Source: Bacillus sp. A301a_S52 (GTDB lineage: Bacteria; Bacillota; Bacilli; Bacillales; Salisediminibacteriaceae). Taken from it: a stretch of 64,000 nt of DNA. The notes beneath the pieces were generated by a model. That model had not been told where the DNA came from. It was given only the letters and a program-made list of their open reading frames with translations, and searched no databases. Numbering within the stretch: the first letter of the stretch is position 1; every line of letters starts with the position of its first letter. Made by a program: the position numbers and the translations under genes. Location of the stretch: assembly GCA_024701455.1 (NCBI GenBank), contig JABXYP010000001.1, positions 3,228,001 through 3,292,000 on the forward strand. Reading direction: 5' to 3'. Positions 45,734-54,208 of this stretch are shown piece by piece.

Positions 45734-46888
45734 TTATGCCGTCTTCACTACCTTTTGCTTATTAATTAACCATAAAGTTAGGCCCGCCCCAACGAGGGAT
45801 AGGATGCCATAAAACATATACACAGACAGAATGGTGAATCTATCCATAATAAGGCCAGCGCTAATACTAAAAAAGCAAGCACCAAGACCGTTACCGGCAG
45901 CTGAATAAACAGCAACGGCTGTCCCTCTTACTTGTTTTGGCGCAATATCCATGACGTATTGCAATGCGGCAGGTACAAATAGTCCAATGCTGAAACCTTG
46001 TATAATTGTTGTCACATAAATGAACAATGGAGAAGGACCAGCTGCATAAAATAACCATCTTAAACCAGAAACACATGACGCTACAAATAAAATAACTAAA
46101 ACGCCTCTTTTTTGGATCCAATTCCCTGCCCAGTGCATGAATGGGACTTCACTTCCAGCTGCCAATAAAAACGCAAAACCAACACCTGCCAAAGTACCTC
46201 CCGTAAACTGAATAAGTAAGCCGAAATAAAAATTATTCGCCATAATTGGCCCGAAAACTAAAAAAGTGATAAGTAGAAATAATAAAAAACCTGGCACCTT
46301 GATGAGTTGTTTCATCCCACCACGTAGATCAATAGCCGCGGTGACAGTCCCATTCGGCATCTTTATAGAAAAAAACGCGCTCATAAATAATACGATGGCA
46401 AACCCATAGAAAATAACAGGTTGACCAAACCAGTCAGATAAATTTCCCATAATCCAAACAGCTAACGCAAAGCCTACTGCTCCCCACATACGAATCTTCC
46501 CATAATTTCCTCCATGGAGAGACACATAATTCATCGTCATACTATCTGACAAGGGAACAATGGCACTTTGAAAAAGGGCCAAACCTGCTGCAATAGTGAC
46601 GAATATAACGTAGTCTTCAGCAAATAAATATGTGAATCCAATAATCCCTGTTCCAATTACTGCAATCGTTAATAATACTCGTGGCTTCTTCGTATAATCG
46701 CTTAGTATTCCCCAAATAGGTTGCGATAGCAGCATAACAATCGGACCAATTGACGTTATCACACCAATTTGAGCTCCTGTTAATCCCACATCATTTAAAT
46801 AAACCGTAAGTAACGGAAAGAGTCCACCTATTGCAAAAAAAGAAAAGAAATAAAATGCCTTCATGTTTAAAAATGTCCGTTTATTCAT
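45734..46888 (-). CDS. MFS transporter (LacY/nucleoside-symporter-like group)
   Basis: 384 residues with about 12 hydrophobic segments. The loop between helices 2 and 3 has the MFS motif as GILSDYTKKPRVLL. MKAFYFFSFFAIGGLFPLLTVYL near the start fits the MFS_1-like (phenylpropionate, nucleoside or LacY-type) group. Substrate cannot be told. GAGG sits about 11 bases before the ATG. It follows pepV by 25 bases on the same strand, so uptake and dipeptide cleavage genes may be co-expressed. Confidence 0.88.
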   Translation of the reverse strand: MNKRTFLNMKAFYFFSFFAIGGLFPLLTVYLNDVGLTGAQIGVITSIGPIVMLLSQPIWGILSDYTKKPRVLLTIAVIGTGIIGFTYLFAEDYVIFVTIAAGLALFQSAIVPLSDSMTMNYVSLHGGNYGKIRMWGAVGFALAVWIMGNLSDWFGQPVIFYGFAIVLFMSAFFSIKMPNGTVTAAIDLRGGMKQLIKVPGFLLFLLITFLVFGPIMANNFYFGLLIQFTGGTLAGVGFAFLLAAGSEVPFMHWAGNWIQKRGVLVILFVASCVSGLRWLFYAAGPSPLFIYVTTIIQGFSIGLFVPAALQYVMDIAPKQVRGTAVAVYSAAGNGLGACFFSISAGLIMDRFTILSVYMFYGILSLVGAGLTLWLINKQKVVKTA

Positions 46889-46912
46889 TAGTATGTTAAC
46901 CTCTGTTTCCCC

Positions 46913-48328
46913 TTATTCTATAAGCTCGTTGCTTGCCAATATAGACATCGCATCTGCATAAATAGCTGTCAATTTAATGAGGTGATCGATCGTAATATAT
47001 TCATCTGGTTGATGAATCACATCCGGCTGTCCAGGAAAGAGTGGACCAAAAGCAACTCCCGCTCGTAAAGCTCTCGCATAAGTTCCACCGCCAATGGCAA
47101 TGGGCTCTCTACTCTCACCAGTTTGACGTTTATAAACATCAGAGAGAACGTTAATAAGGGGATGGTCTTTTCTTACACCATGCGGTTCTTGATGGCTGAC
47201 AACTTCTGTGTCCATATCGATCGTATCAAACGCTTTAACTAAATGCTCCATTATTGACTGATAGTCAGCCCCGCTCGGATAACGTAAGTTAATCCCAACA
47301 TGTATCCCTTTATCCCTTTCATAGGATAAAGTTCCTACATTTATCGTGACCGCCCCTAACTGGTCATCAGTGTAAGCAATGCCGAGTTGTTTTCCAAGGT
47401 AATCGTTATAAAACAGTTGATTTAGAAATTGAAAAAACGTTTTTTCCTCTTTTCTCAATGAAAGCTTTGTTAAGAAAGCAGCCCCAGCTAATGCCGCATT
47501 TCGCCCTTGTTCTGGTGTGCTTCCATGAGCAGCAAGGCCATTGAAGGTTAATATAACGTGAGCTTCATCTATTTCCCACTTACCTGTTAATTCTTCTTCG
47601 TTCAAAAAAACAGTAAACATCTGCTTAAGGAGATCTAAGTCTTTTATTCGTTTCCGATTAAGTTTCACAACAGCTTTATCTGGAACCATGTTAAAACGTG
47701 TGCCTGATGAGAAAGACATAACCAAGCCATCGCCGCTAATCTTTTTTTTGTAAAAAAGGAAATCAGCGATCCCTTTTTCTGCACATATTACTGGAAAATC
47801 AGCATCTGGTACGAACCCTATATTAGGCATTGTTTCGTACTTAAAATAATGCTCTACACACTGCCATTCCCTTTCTTCATCCGTCCCAATAATCAACCTT
47901 ATGCGTTTAGTTAATGGGATATTAAGCTCCTTTATTAGTTTTAACGCATAATAGGAAGCCATTGTCGGTCCCTTATCGTCAAGAGCCCCTCTTGCATAAA
48001 TATGATTATCTCGAATATCAGCTGAAAAAGCTGGTGTTGTCCATCCTTCTCCTGCTGGAACAACATCAATATGGCATAAAACACCAACAATATCGTCTCC
48101 TTGCCCCCACTCAATGTGACCTGCTTTGCCGTTCAAGTCTTTAACTCGAAAACCTTCTTTTTGTGCATCATCTAGTAACCACTTATAAGCTTTCGCAATT
48201 CCCTTACCAAACGGTGCCTTCGTAGTCACAGATGATGCCTCATAGACACTTGGTAATTTTAGGAATTCACAAGTGCTTTGAACGAGTTTGTCTTGTCGCT
48301 TTTCTACCTCTTGTTTCCAATTTATCAC
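46913..48328 (-). CDS. pepV: Dipeptidase PepV (M20 family)
   Basis: Zinc-dependent dipeptidase acting on Xaa-His and other dipeptides in the cytoplasm. 471 residues from a GTG start seven bases after GGAGG. Zinc-site elements are VLCHIDVVPAGEGW (His86, Asp88), ARGALDDKGPT (Asp117), GTDEEREW (Glu151-Glu152) and PDADFPV. A lid domain is inserted, and GGGTYARAL lies near the end. Usual PepV length. Same neighbourhood (with ytzE) as in B. subtilis. Confidence 0.95.
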   Translation of the reverse strand: MINWKQEVEKRQDKLVQSTCEFLKLPSVYEASSVTTKAPFGKGIAKAYKWLLDDAQKEGFRVKDLNGKAGHIEWGQGDDIVGVLCHIDVVPAGEGWTTPAFSADIRDNHIYARGALDDKGPTMASYYALKLIKELNIPLTKRIRLIIGTDEEREWQCVEHYFKYETMPNIGFVPDADFPVICAEKGIADFLFYKKKISGDGLVMSFSSGTRFNMVPDKAVVKLNRKRIKDLDLLKQMFTVFLNEEELTGKWEIDEAHVILTFNGLAAHGSTPEQGRNAALAGAAFLTKLSLRKEEKTFFQFLNQLFYNDYLGKQLGIAYTDDQLGAVTINVGTLSYERDKGIHVGINLRYPSGADYQSIMEHLVKAFDTIDMDTEVVSHQEPHGVRKDHPLINVLSDVYKRQTGESREPIAIGGGTYARALRAGVAFGPLFPGQPDVIHQPDEYITIDHLIKLTAIYADAMSILASNELIE

Positions 48329-48644
48329 GTCTAAACCTCCATTTAAAGCGATATTTATAAGTGTACGACTTTATCATGTGTTAGAAAACACTTCCAATGA
48401 ATAAGTATAAAGACATAGTCTTCTTGCCTTTAAAAATGAGTCTTTCTTTACTTGTGAGCCTTTTCTACGTTAAACTATAGAAAGGAAAGGGGGCGTATAG
48501 ACTGACATTTTTATCTTACCATGTGTAACAGTCTCTCACACCTTCTGAATAAATTACTTGATTGCTCACTCGACCATCTCACTATCCGAGATGTTAGTAT
48601 TCTGATAATTAACATTCATTGATCTGTCCCTTTAGTTTGGTGTC
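48329..48644. other. Intergenic stretch between pepV and ytzE
   Basis: About 315 bases upstream of both divergent genes. No gene recognised; promoters are not clear. Confidence 0.5.
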
Positions 48645-48694
48645 TAAAAAAAGTCACCTTGCATTTGCATTTTTTCTATCACAAACAGGTGACT
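48645..48694 (-). terminator. Minus-strand terminator-like hairpin in the ytzE leader
   Basis: AGTCACCT (48652-48659) pairs with AGGTGACT (48687-48694). On the minus strand the stem is followed by seven T's. The 27-base loop is long. It would stop antisense transcripts coming through ytzE toward pepV. On the plus strand it is a hairpin just ahead of the ytzE ribosome binding site. Confidence 0.5.
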
Positions 48695-48713
48695 ATTAAT
48701 AAGGAGTGGTTTT

Positions 48714-48932
48714 TTGAATCCTTCAACTGAGCGGATGTTAACCCGAATTAAATCAATTTACTTATTTATCAAAAAAAAGGGAAGCGTCTCTACAAAAGAA
48801 TTAGTTGAGGAGTTTGGGATCACTGAACGAACTGTCCAGCGGGATCTTAATGTTTTAGAATACAACAAGCTCGTAGTAAGTACAGAACGAGGCGTTTGGA
48901 CAACAACTAAGAAAAAAGTAAAAGTCTCTTAA
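48714..48932 (+). CDS. ytzE: YtzE, small DeoR-type helix-turn-helix protein
   Basis: 72 residues, nearly all one winged-helix DeoR-type domain: STKELVEEFGITERTVQRDLNVLEYNKLV. It lacks the sugar-phosphate sensor domain of full DeoR regulators, as B. subtilis YtzE does. Targets unknown. TTG start after AAGGAG. The repeat copy D follows directly, and the next terminator lies about 170 bases beyond the stop, so the repeat is probably in the 3' untranslated region. Confidence 0.88.
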   Translation: MNPSTERMLTRIKSIYLFIKKKGSVSTKELVEEFGITERTVQRDLNVLEYNKLVVSTERGVWTTTKKKVKVS

Positions 48933-48939
48933 ATACATG

Positions 48940-49050
48940 ATAAAACGATCCTTCAATCAGGACATTAGCGTCCGCTATCTCCCACCTAAATGGAGTTACC
49001 TCTCCTATCTATTTGAGCCGGGAGTTTTTACGGACGCTTATCTGTGATAA
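48940..49050 (+). repeat. Intergenic repeat, copy D (first hairpin deleted)
   Basis: ATAAAACGATCCTTCAATCAG joins directly to GACATTAGCGTCCG. The first hairpin and the linker between two AATCAG words are missing. The rest is intact: CTCCC / GGGAG and AGCGTCCG / CGGACGCT, ending TTATCTGTGATAAA. Positioned eight bases after the ytzE stop. Confidence 0.88.
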
Positions 49051-49100
49051 AAGACGTTTAAAAACAAGGAAAGGCATCTAGGAATGCTTTTAAAAGAACG

Positions 49101-49129
49101 AGCTAGGAGAGACCATCTCCTAGCTTTTT
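49101..49129 (+). terminator. Terminator downstream of ytzE and repeat D
   Basis: AGCTAGGAGA / TCTCCTAGCT followed by TTTTTC. Almost identical to the PBP terminator at 7224. Confidence 0.88.
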
Positions 49130-49172
49130 CATCGTCTATTTTTTAGCATTTTTTTAGACACAAACAACAGGT

Positions 49173-49880
49173 TCAGTTTAATAACTTCTCCAATTCATCT
49201 TCCGTAAGTTTTCGATACGCGCCATGTGACAGCGTTTCATCTAAATTAAGTGGCCCGATCCGTTCACGTTTTAACGTCACAACGCGATTTCCACGAGCTT
49301 GAAACATGCGTTTTACTTGATGAAACTTTCCCTCTTGTATTGTGAGGTGTACTAAGTCTTTTCTCTGATCATTCACCAATTTCACAACAGCTGGTTTTGT
49401 CACATAGCCATCATCTAACCCAACCCCTTGCTCTAGTGCTAAAATATCCGCTTGATCTACTGATTTCTCTAGTTGCACAAGATATTGTTTATCCACCTTT
49501 TTTTTAGGTGATGTGAGTTTATGGGCTAACTGTCCGTCATTTGTTAAAAGAAGCAGCCCCGTCGTATCTTTATCTAGTCGTCCAACTGGAAAGGGCTCAT
49601 AAAAGGCATCTTCAGGTTGCAATAGATCAATGACTGTCCTATCTCGCTTATCATCCGTGGCTGATACGACCCCTTGAGGCTTATTCATCATTAAATAAAT
49701 AAATGGTTTATAATAAAATCGTTCTCCAAATACTTCAAGGGTATCAGTCTCTGGGTTGACATGCGTTTTTCCTTCCTTCACGACGGCTTCATTAACGGTA
49801 AAGCCCCCTTTTTTAAGCAGCTTCTTGACTTCTTTTCTAGAACCGAAGCCCATCGACGCTAGCAATTTATCCGCACGCAA
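49173..49880 (-). CDS. ytzG: RsuA-family rRNA pseudouridine synthase
   Basis: Isomerises a uridine in small-subunit rRNA (RsuA family, YtzG in B. subtilis). 235 residues: an S4 domain (about 1-50, MRADKLLASMGFGSRKEVKK), then the synthase domain with catalytic Asp103 in FPVGRLDKDTTGLLLLTNDG and the late GKFHQVKRMFQARGNRV. The start is TTG at 49880, five bases after GGGAG. It is 18 bases from the upstream SEDS gene, forming a three-gene unit. Confidence 0.92.
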   Translation of the reverse strand: MRADKLLASMGFGSRKEVKKLLKKGGFTVNEAVVKEGKTHVNPETDTLEVFGERFYYKPFIYLMMNKPQGVVSATDDKRDRTVIDLLQPEDAFYEPFPVGRLDKDTTGLLLLTNDGQLAHKLTSPKKKVDKQYLVQLEKSVDQADILALEQGVGLDDGYVTKPAVVKLVNDQRKDLVHLTIQEGKFHQVKRMFQARGNRVVTLKRERIGPLNLDETLSHGAYRKLTEDELEKLLN

Positions 49881-49898
49881 GATAACTCCCTCATTTCA

Positions 49899-51071
49899 TC
49901 ACTCTTCTTCACCAAACATATAATGGCGCGTTCTTATATTAACATTTAAGACGATACCTACCGCCAACATGTTCGTAATTAGCGCACTTCCTCCATAACT
50001 AACAAAAGGTAACGCAAGCCCTGTAATTGGCACTAAACCGATCGTCATCCCTATGTTTTGGAAAATTTGAAACACAAGTAACCCAATAACCCCTGCCACT
50101 AAGTAAGTTCCAAAACTATTGTTACAGTTAAAGGCAATGATAACCATGCGATATAACAGCAAAAAATAGACGACGAGCAAGACAGTAGCACCGACAAAGC
50201 CAAATTCCTCACCGATTGCCGCAAAAATAAAATCTGTATGAAGCTCAGGGATAATACCACTTTGAGCTTTCACGCCATTCCCAAATCCACTCCCATAGAG
50301 CTGACCAGCACCAATTCCCTGCATTGCATGAAAAAGCTGATAGCCCTCTCCTCCAGTATTAGCACTAGGATCGAGCCACGCGTAAATTCGGTCTAATTGA
50401 TGACCTTTTATAAATATGCTAAAAAGCTCAAAATACTGGTTATGAAGCCAGACTAGAAAAGCAACAAACGAACCAGCAAGCCCCACGAGTAATCCGATCA
50501 TTCGAAACGACACACCGACCATTAAAATCATAATAAAAATAATTGCTGCAATGACTAACGCCGTTCCTAAGTCCGGCTGAACTAAAATTAACGCAAATGG
50601 CGGCAAACCGACAGCTAATATTTTCCCCACAACAATACAGTCTGATTTAAAGGACTTTTCTCGCGGTTTTTTAGAAATTAAAAAGATTAAATGAGCCAGA
50701 GCAATGATCAAAAAGATTTTGACAAACTCAGAAGGCTGAAAAAGTGGCTCATTTAACCCTATCCAACGCGTAGCACCATTTCGTGTAACGCTCAAAAAAG
50801 GAACAAACTGGACAATCAGTAACATGACCATCCCCATAATATAGAGAGGGATTGAAAAGTTTTTAAAATTCTCATAATCCACCATCATAGCGGCAAGCAT
50901 TAAAATGGTCCCTACAGCAAACCAAATAATTTGGCGTTGGACGAAGAAAATGGGAACATTATATTGCCCAGCCGCACTATATATCGCTAATAAACTAATA
51001 CACATAAGGACGAACAGAAAAAATAATAACGAGTAATCTAACTGTTGAAACGCACTTTTTCTCTCTTGCAT
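49899..51071 (-). CDS. SEDS family peptidoglycan glycosyltransferase (RodA/FtsW-like), copy 1
   Basis: Multi-pass membrane glycosyltransferase that polymerises lipid II, normally with a class B PBP. 390 residues and about ten membrane helices. Family signatures are QPSEFVKIFLI, LVQPDLGTAL, ELHTDFIFAAIGEEFGFVG and the C-terminal LPFVSYGGSALITNM. It is more RodA-like to my eye, but the two SEDS copies cannot be assigned with certainty. Ends 18 bases before ytzG and follows copy 2 by 26 bases. Confidence 0.9.
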   Translation of the reverse strand: MQERKSAFQQLDYSLLFFLFVLMCISLLAIYSAAGQYNVPIFFVQRQIIWFAVGTILMLAAMMVDYENFKNFSIPLYIMGMVMLLIVQFVPFLSVTRNGATRWIGLNEPLFQPSEFVKIFLIIALAHLIFLISKKPREKSFKSDCIVVGKILAVGLPPFALILVQPDLGTALVIAAIIFIMILMVGVSFRMIGLLVGLAGSFVAFLVWLHNQYFELFSIFIKGHQLDRIYAWLDPSANTGGEGYQLFHAMQGIGAGQLYGSGFGNGVKAQSGIIPELHTDFIFAAIGEEFGFVGATVLLVVYFLLLYRMVIIAFNCNNSFGTYLVAGVIGLLVFQIFQNIGMTIGLVPITGLALPFVSYGGSALITNMLAVGIVLNVNIRTRHYMFGEEE

Positions 51072-51097
51072 AAATGCACCTACTCACACTTTCAGAT

Positions 51098-52300
51098 TTA
51101 TTTCACAACCGTCACATGCGGTCTTCCTGTTTGAATCTCTTCATTCTCTTCAAAAGATACTGCTTCATTTTTTTCCAATCCTTCTTGTCGTTCTTTTTCA
51201 GTGCGTCTCGAAATATTGGCAAGGATACCCATGGCGATGAAATTAACTAACAAGGATGATCCCCCGTAGCTAATAAATGGAAATGGGATTCCTGTAATAG
51301 GCAAAAGGCCGTTAACCGCTCCTGCATTAAATATCATTTGAATACTTAACTGAAAAACAATACCAAAGGCGAGCAAGCTCCCAAATGCATCTTTACAGCG
51401 AGTGCCTATAATGACCCCCCGACCAATAATCGCAAGCATTAATAAAAAGACAACGGCAATACCGATTAACCCTAATTCCTCACTGACAATCGCCAGAATA
51501 AAATCAGTATGGGCTTCTGGGAGGTAAAATAGCTTTTGGACACTCTGGCCTAATCCAGCGCCTGAAAGGCCGCCATGGGCAATGGCAATATATGACTGGA
51601 CAAGCTGAAAGCCCTCTGTTTGCTCTAATTCAAACGGATTGCGGTAGCCTAGTAACCGATTCAATCGATAAGGTGCTGATTGAGCATAATGGTAAAGAGC
51701 CCAAGCCGCAAGCGAGCTTAAAGAAATTATATGAAGCATTCGCGCTCCAGAACAAAACGCTAATAATCCCGCTACTAATACAATAGAAGTAGCTGTCCCT
51801 AAGTCTGGTTGGAACATAATGAGAATAAAAAAACCAAGCACAATAATTAACGGCGGCATAACCCCCGTAAAAAACTTATTAATATAGGCTTGCTTTCTTG
51901 AATAAACATACGCTAAATAAATAATAGATCCGACTTTAACAAACTCCGACGGTTGGATTCTAATGGGACCAATATTAATCCACCTCATCGAGCCGTTAAC
52001 TTCATAACCAACCCCTGGAACTAAAATGAGCAACAATAACGCAAACGAGCCAAACACAATCCATGGCACTAATTTGCGAAAATGACGATACGGAAAAAAC
52101 ATAAAAAAAGTAAACATGACAGCAGAAATCACCAGCCATTGTAGCTGACGATCAAAAAAATAAGTCATGTTATCATAAACCTGATAGCCTTGAACATAGC
52201 TTGCACTATATACCATAACAAGTCCAAATAAAGCCAGAAGTACTATACTGACAATAAGATACCAATCTATATAAAGCCCTTTACGCTTTTCTTCTTCCAA
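51098..52300 (-). CDS. SEDS family peptidoglycan glycosyltransferase (FtsW/RodA-like), copy 2
   Basis: 400 residues with the SEDS signatures QPSEFVKVGSI, MFQPDLGTATSIVL, EAHTDFILAIVSEELGLIG and IPFPFISYGGSSLLVNF, and about ten membrane helices. It has a longer charged C-terminal tail than copy 1. The TTG at 52300 is chosen as start because GGAGGTG lies six bases before it; the GTG at 52309 is part of that site. First gene of the SEDS2-SEDS1-ytzG unit. No class B PBP partner lies next to it. Confidence 0.9.
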   Translation of the reverse strand: MEEEKRKGLYIDWYLIVSIVLLALFGLVMVYSASYVQGYQVYDNMTYFFDRQLQWLVISAVMFTFFMFFPYRHFRKLVPWIVFGSFALLLLILVPGVGYEVNGSMRWINIGPIRIQPSEFVKVGSIIYLAYVYSRKQAYINKFFTGVMPPLIIVLGFFILIMFQPDLGTATSIVLVAGLLAFCSGARMLHIISLSSLAAWALYHYAQSAPYRLNRLLGYRNPFELEQTEGFQLVQSYIAIAHGGLSGAGLGQSVQKLFYLPEAHTDFILAIVSEELGLIGIAVVFLLMLAIIGRGVIIGTRCKDAFGSLLAFGIVFQLSIQMIFNAGAVNGLLPITGIPFPFISYGGSSLLVNFIAMGILANISRRTEKERQEGLEKNEAVSFEENEEIQTGRPHVTVVK

Positions 52301-52656
52301 GGTGTTCACCTCCGTGCCTGTAGGGCAACGACCATGCTAATTCTTTCATTATAGCAGATGGCGCCTCTTGCTAAAAGAGACTTCCCGTGGTCATTAAAAT
52401 AAAAATTACTAACAAATGACTAAATACCCGGCCTTTATAAGACCAAGAGACAAAGAGGTTTGCTTTTCAACATTCAATCACCTCATAAATTCATTTAATG
52501 ATTTATGAGCTATTCACCTTTAATTATACACTCGCTACTCTTAGATATTTCTAACCTTGGAGTCAACTTTGGGAGGCCTCTTTAAAATCATTTAATAACT
52601 AAATTAACGTCTCCACATATAGACGAAAAAAAATAAAAAAAGTTTCGCTCATACTA
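52301..52656. other. Intergenic stretch upstream of the SEDS operon
   Basis: About 350 bases between the SEDS operon and the wrbA terminator. No gene or clear promoter. Confidence 0.5.
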
Positions 52657-52686
52657 GAAAAAACTGCTGTAAACTTACAGCAGTTT
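52657..52686 (-). terminator. Terminator of wrbA
   Basis: AAACTGCTGTAA / TTACAGCAGTTT stem followed on the minus strand by TTTTC, about 55 bases beyond the wrbA stop. Confidence 0.9.
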
Positions 52687-52741
52687 AAAGAATCTCGTAA
52701 ATATAGTCATGGGGGTGTGCTCCTCGCAATGAATCGTTAAT

Positions 52742-53362
52742 TTAACTTCTTAATGCTTTCGCCACACTGGCAACCCTTTTGCCTAATCGCTTTGCCATCA
52801 GTAAATCTCTTTGGTCTGGTTGTGAGCTACCATCAGGACCAGCAACTGTGGAAGCTGAGTATGGTGATCCGCCAATTCCATCTGTCGTTAGCTGCTCTGG
52901 ATTTTCTCCATAAGGAAGCCCCACGAAGATAAATCCAAAGTGTAACAAGGGGACAAGTGAGGTAATGGCAGTTGTTTCTTGCCCTCCATGGATCGAACCG
53001 GTACTTGTAAAAATACCTGTTACTTTCCCCTCCAATTCGCCGTTTGCCCATAAAGCACCGGCAGAGTCAAGATATTGTTTCATTTGGGCAGGCATAGTTC
53101 CATAACGGGTCGGAATGCCCCATACAACACCATCAGCCCAGCGTAAATCATCATGGGTTGCAACAGGGACATCTTTCTGAGCTTCTTGTGCTTTCACATA
53201 CGCACCTTGTTCTGCCATGGCCTCTTTTACCGCATCAAACTCTTCAATTTTCACCAACTTCACTTCTGTCCCCTCTACGTCTTGAGCTCCTTCCACGATA
53301 GCACGCGCCATCGTAAAAATATGCCCGTAAGTGCTGTAATACGGCACTAACACTTTTGTCAT
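52742..53362 (-). CDS. wrbA: NAD(P)H:quinone oxidoreductase, WrbA type
   Basis: Flavodoxin-like FMN enzyme that reduces quinones by two electrons, limiting redox cycling. 206 residues from the ATG at 53362, preceded by AAAGGAG; the 16-codon longer frame is unsupported. FMN-site elements are VPYYSTYGHIFTMA, GIPTRYGTMPAQMKQYLDSA, and STGSIHGGQETT with LPYG. Divergent from the HxlR-type regulator gene, with a dyad in between. Confidence 0.94.
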   Translation of the reverse strand: MTKVLVPYYSTYGHIFTMARAIVEGAQDVEGTEVKLVKIEEFDAVKEAMAEQGAYVKAQEAQKDVPVATHDDLRWADGVVWGIPTRYGTMPAQMKQYLDSAGALWANGELEGKVTGIFTSTGSIHGGQETTAITSLVPLLHFGFIFVGLPYGENPEQLTTDGIGGSPYSASTVAGPDGSSQPDQRDLLMAKRLGKRVASVAKALRS

Positions 53363-53463
53363 GTTTAACACTCCTTTTAACGATAAATTTACTTCTATAA
53401 TTCCTGTCATTTAACATCACTAAACCTCTTATTTTTCGAAACGACCAATCATTATGTTCGTTA

Positions 53464-53478
53464 CTTACATTTAGTAAG
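53464..53478. promoter_or_regulatory. Candidate operator of the HxlR-type regulator
   Basis: Perfect dyad CTTAC-ATTTA-GTAAG in the divergent wrbA-hxlR region. It overlaps the expected -35 area of the wrbA promoter, whose candidate -10 is CATAAT at 53456-53451 on the minus strand. Size and composition fit sites bound by HxlR-family repressors, but no binding data exist here. Confidence 0.45.
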
Positions 53479-53516
53479 AAAATTTTCTTCACTCTGTACT
53501 ATTGTCAAGTAGATTA

Positions 53517-53525
53517 TGCTATAAT
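53517..53525 (+). promoter_or_regulatory. Extended -10 promoter of the HxlR-type gene
   Basis: TGCTATAAT. Transcription would start near 53532, four bases before repeat copy E, so the repeat would form most of the 5' leader. Confidence 0.6.
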
Positions 53526-53535
53526 AATGCCAGGC

Positions 53536-53692
53536 ATAAAACGAACTACCAATCGGTGGAAGCTTTCTTACTTCTCCCACCGATTGGTAGTTGAGTGAAT
53601 CAGGACATTGTTCCGTTAGCTCCCGCCTTATAGAGTTAGCTACCCTCTCTATTTTGTGGCGGAAGGTTTACGGATGGTTATCTGTGATAAAG
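53536..53692 (+). repeat. Intergenic repeat, copy E, in the hxlR leader
   Basis: Full-length but divergent copy: starts ATAAAACGAACTACCAATCG and ends TTATCTGTGATAAAG. The first hairpin reads AATCGGTGG / CCACCGATT, where other copies have AATCAGTGG / CCACTGATT, a compensatory change. The inner helix uses CCGCC / GGCGG. Its end is nine bases before the ribosome binding site of the HxlR-type gene. Confidence 0.9.
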
Positions 53693-53714
53693 ATGCCTAG
53701 GGAGTGATAGAATA

Positions 53715-54026
53715 ATGGAAAAGATGAATCTTTGCCCCAAATTTGAATCTGCATTTCAATTGCTTGGTCAACGGTGGAACGGCTTAATCCTTCGAGTACT
53801 TTTACAAGGGCCTGTTCGTTTTCGTGACATTTCATCGAATATACCAAGTATGAGTGATAAAATGCTCGTTGATCGCTTGAAGCAATTAGAAGAAGCAGGA
53901 CTAATTGAAAGGTCTGTCTATCCAGAAACACCAGTTCGGATAGAATATCAGCTAACTGAAAAAGGAAAAGCATTAAAACCTGCCCTTGACGAAATTCAGC
54001 ATTGGGCTGAAACATGGGTTCACTGA
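53715..54026 (+). CDS. HxlR-family transcriptional regulator
   Basis: 103-residue winged-helix protein. The family's near-N-terminal Cys (NLCPKFESAFQLLGQRWNG) often senses thiol stress or quinones, and MSDKMLVDRLKQLEEAGLIER is the recognition and wing region. GGGAGTGAT precedes the ATG. Divergent from wrbA, so it most likely controls it (as YodB-type regulators control quinone reductases); that is inference from position. Its predicted mRNA leader consists mainly of repeat copy E. Confidence 0.9.
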   Translation: MEKMNLCPKFESAFQLLGQRWNGLILRVLLQGPVRFRDISSNIPSMSDKMLVDRLKQLEEAGLIERSVYPETPVRIEYQLTEKGKALKPALDEIQHWAETWVH

Positions 54027-54149
54027 GCTTAATTTTCATAAGAAGAATTGATTAGCTATCATTCGGTATATAAAATAGGTGTTTTAAGGTCAACATTTTG
54101 CTTATTGCGAAAAGACCTTTACCTTCGATTATGGATATTAAAAGTAAGA

Positions 54150-54192
54150 AAGGGAAGTCGTTATAGTTCTAAACGACTTCCCTTTTACTTTT
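54150..54192. terminator. Bidirectional terminator between hxlR-type gene and murJ
   Basis: AGGGAAGTCGTT / AACGACTTCCCT stem, T-rich on both sides; about 125 bases after the regulator gene and 17 before the murJ stop. Confidence 0.85.
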
Positions 54193-54208
54193 ACCTCTTT
54201 TATTGCTT

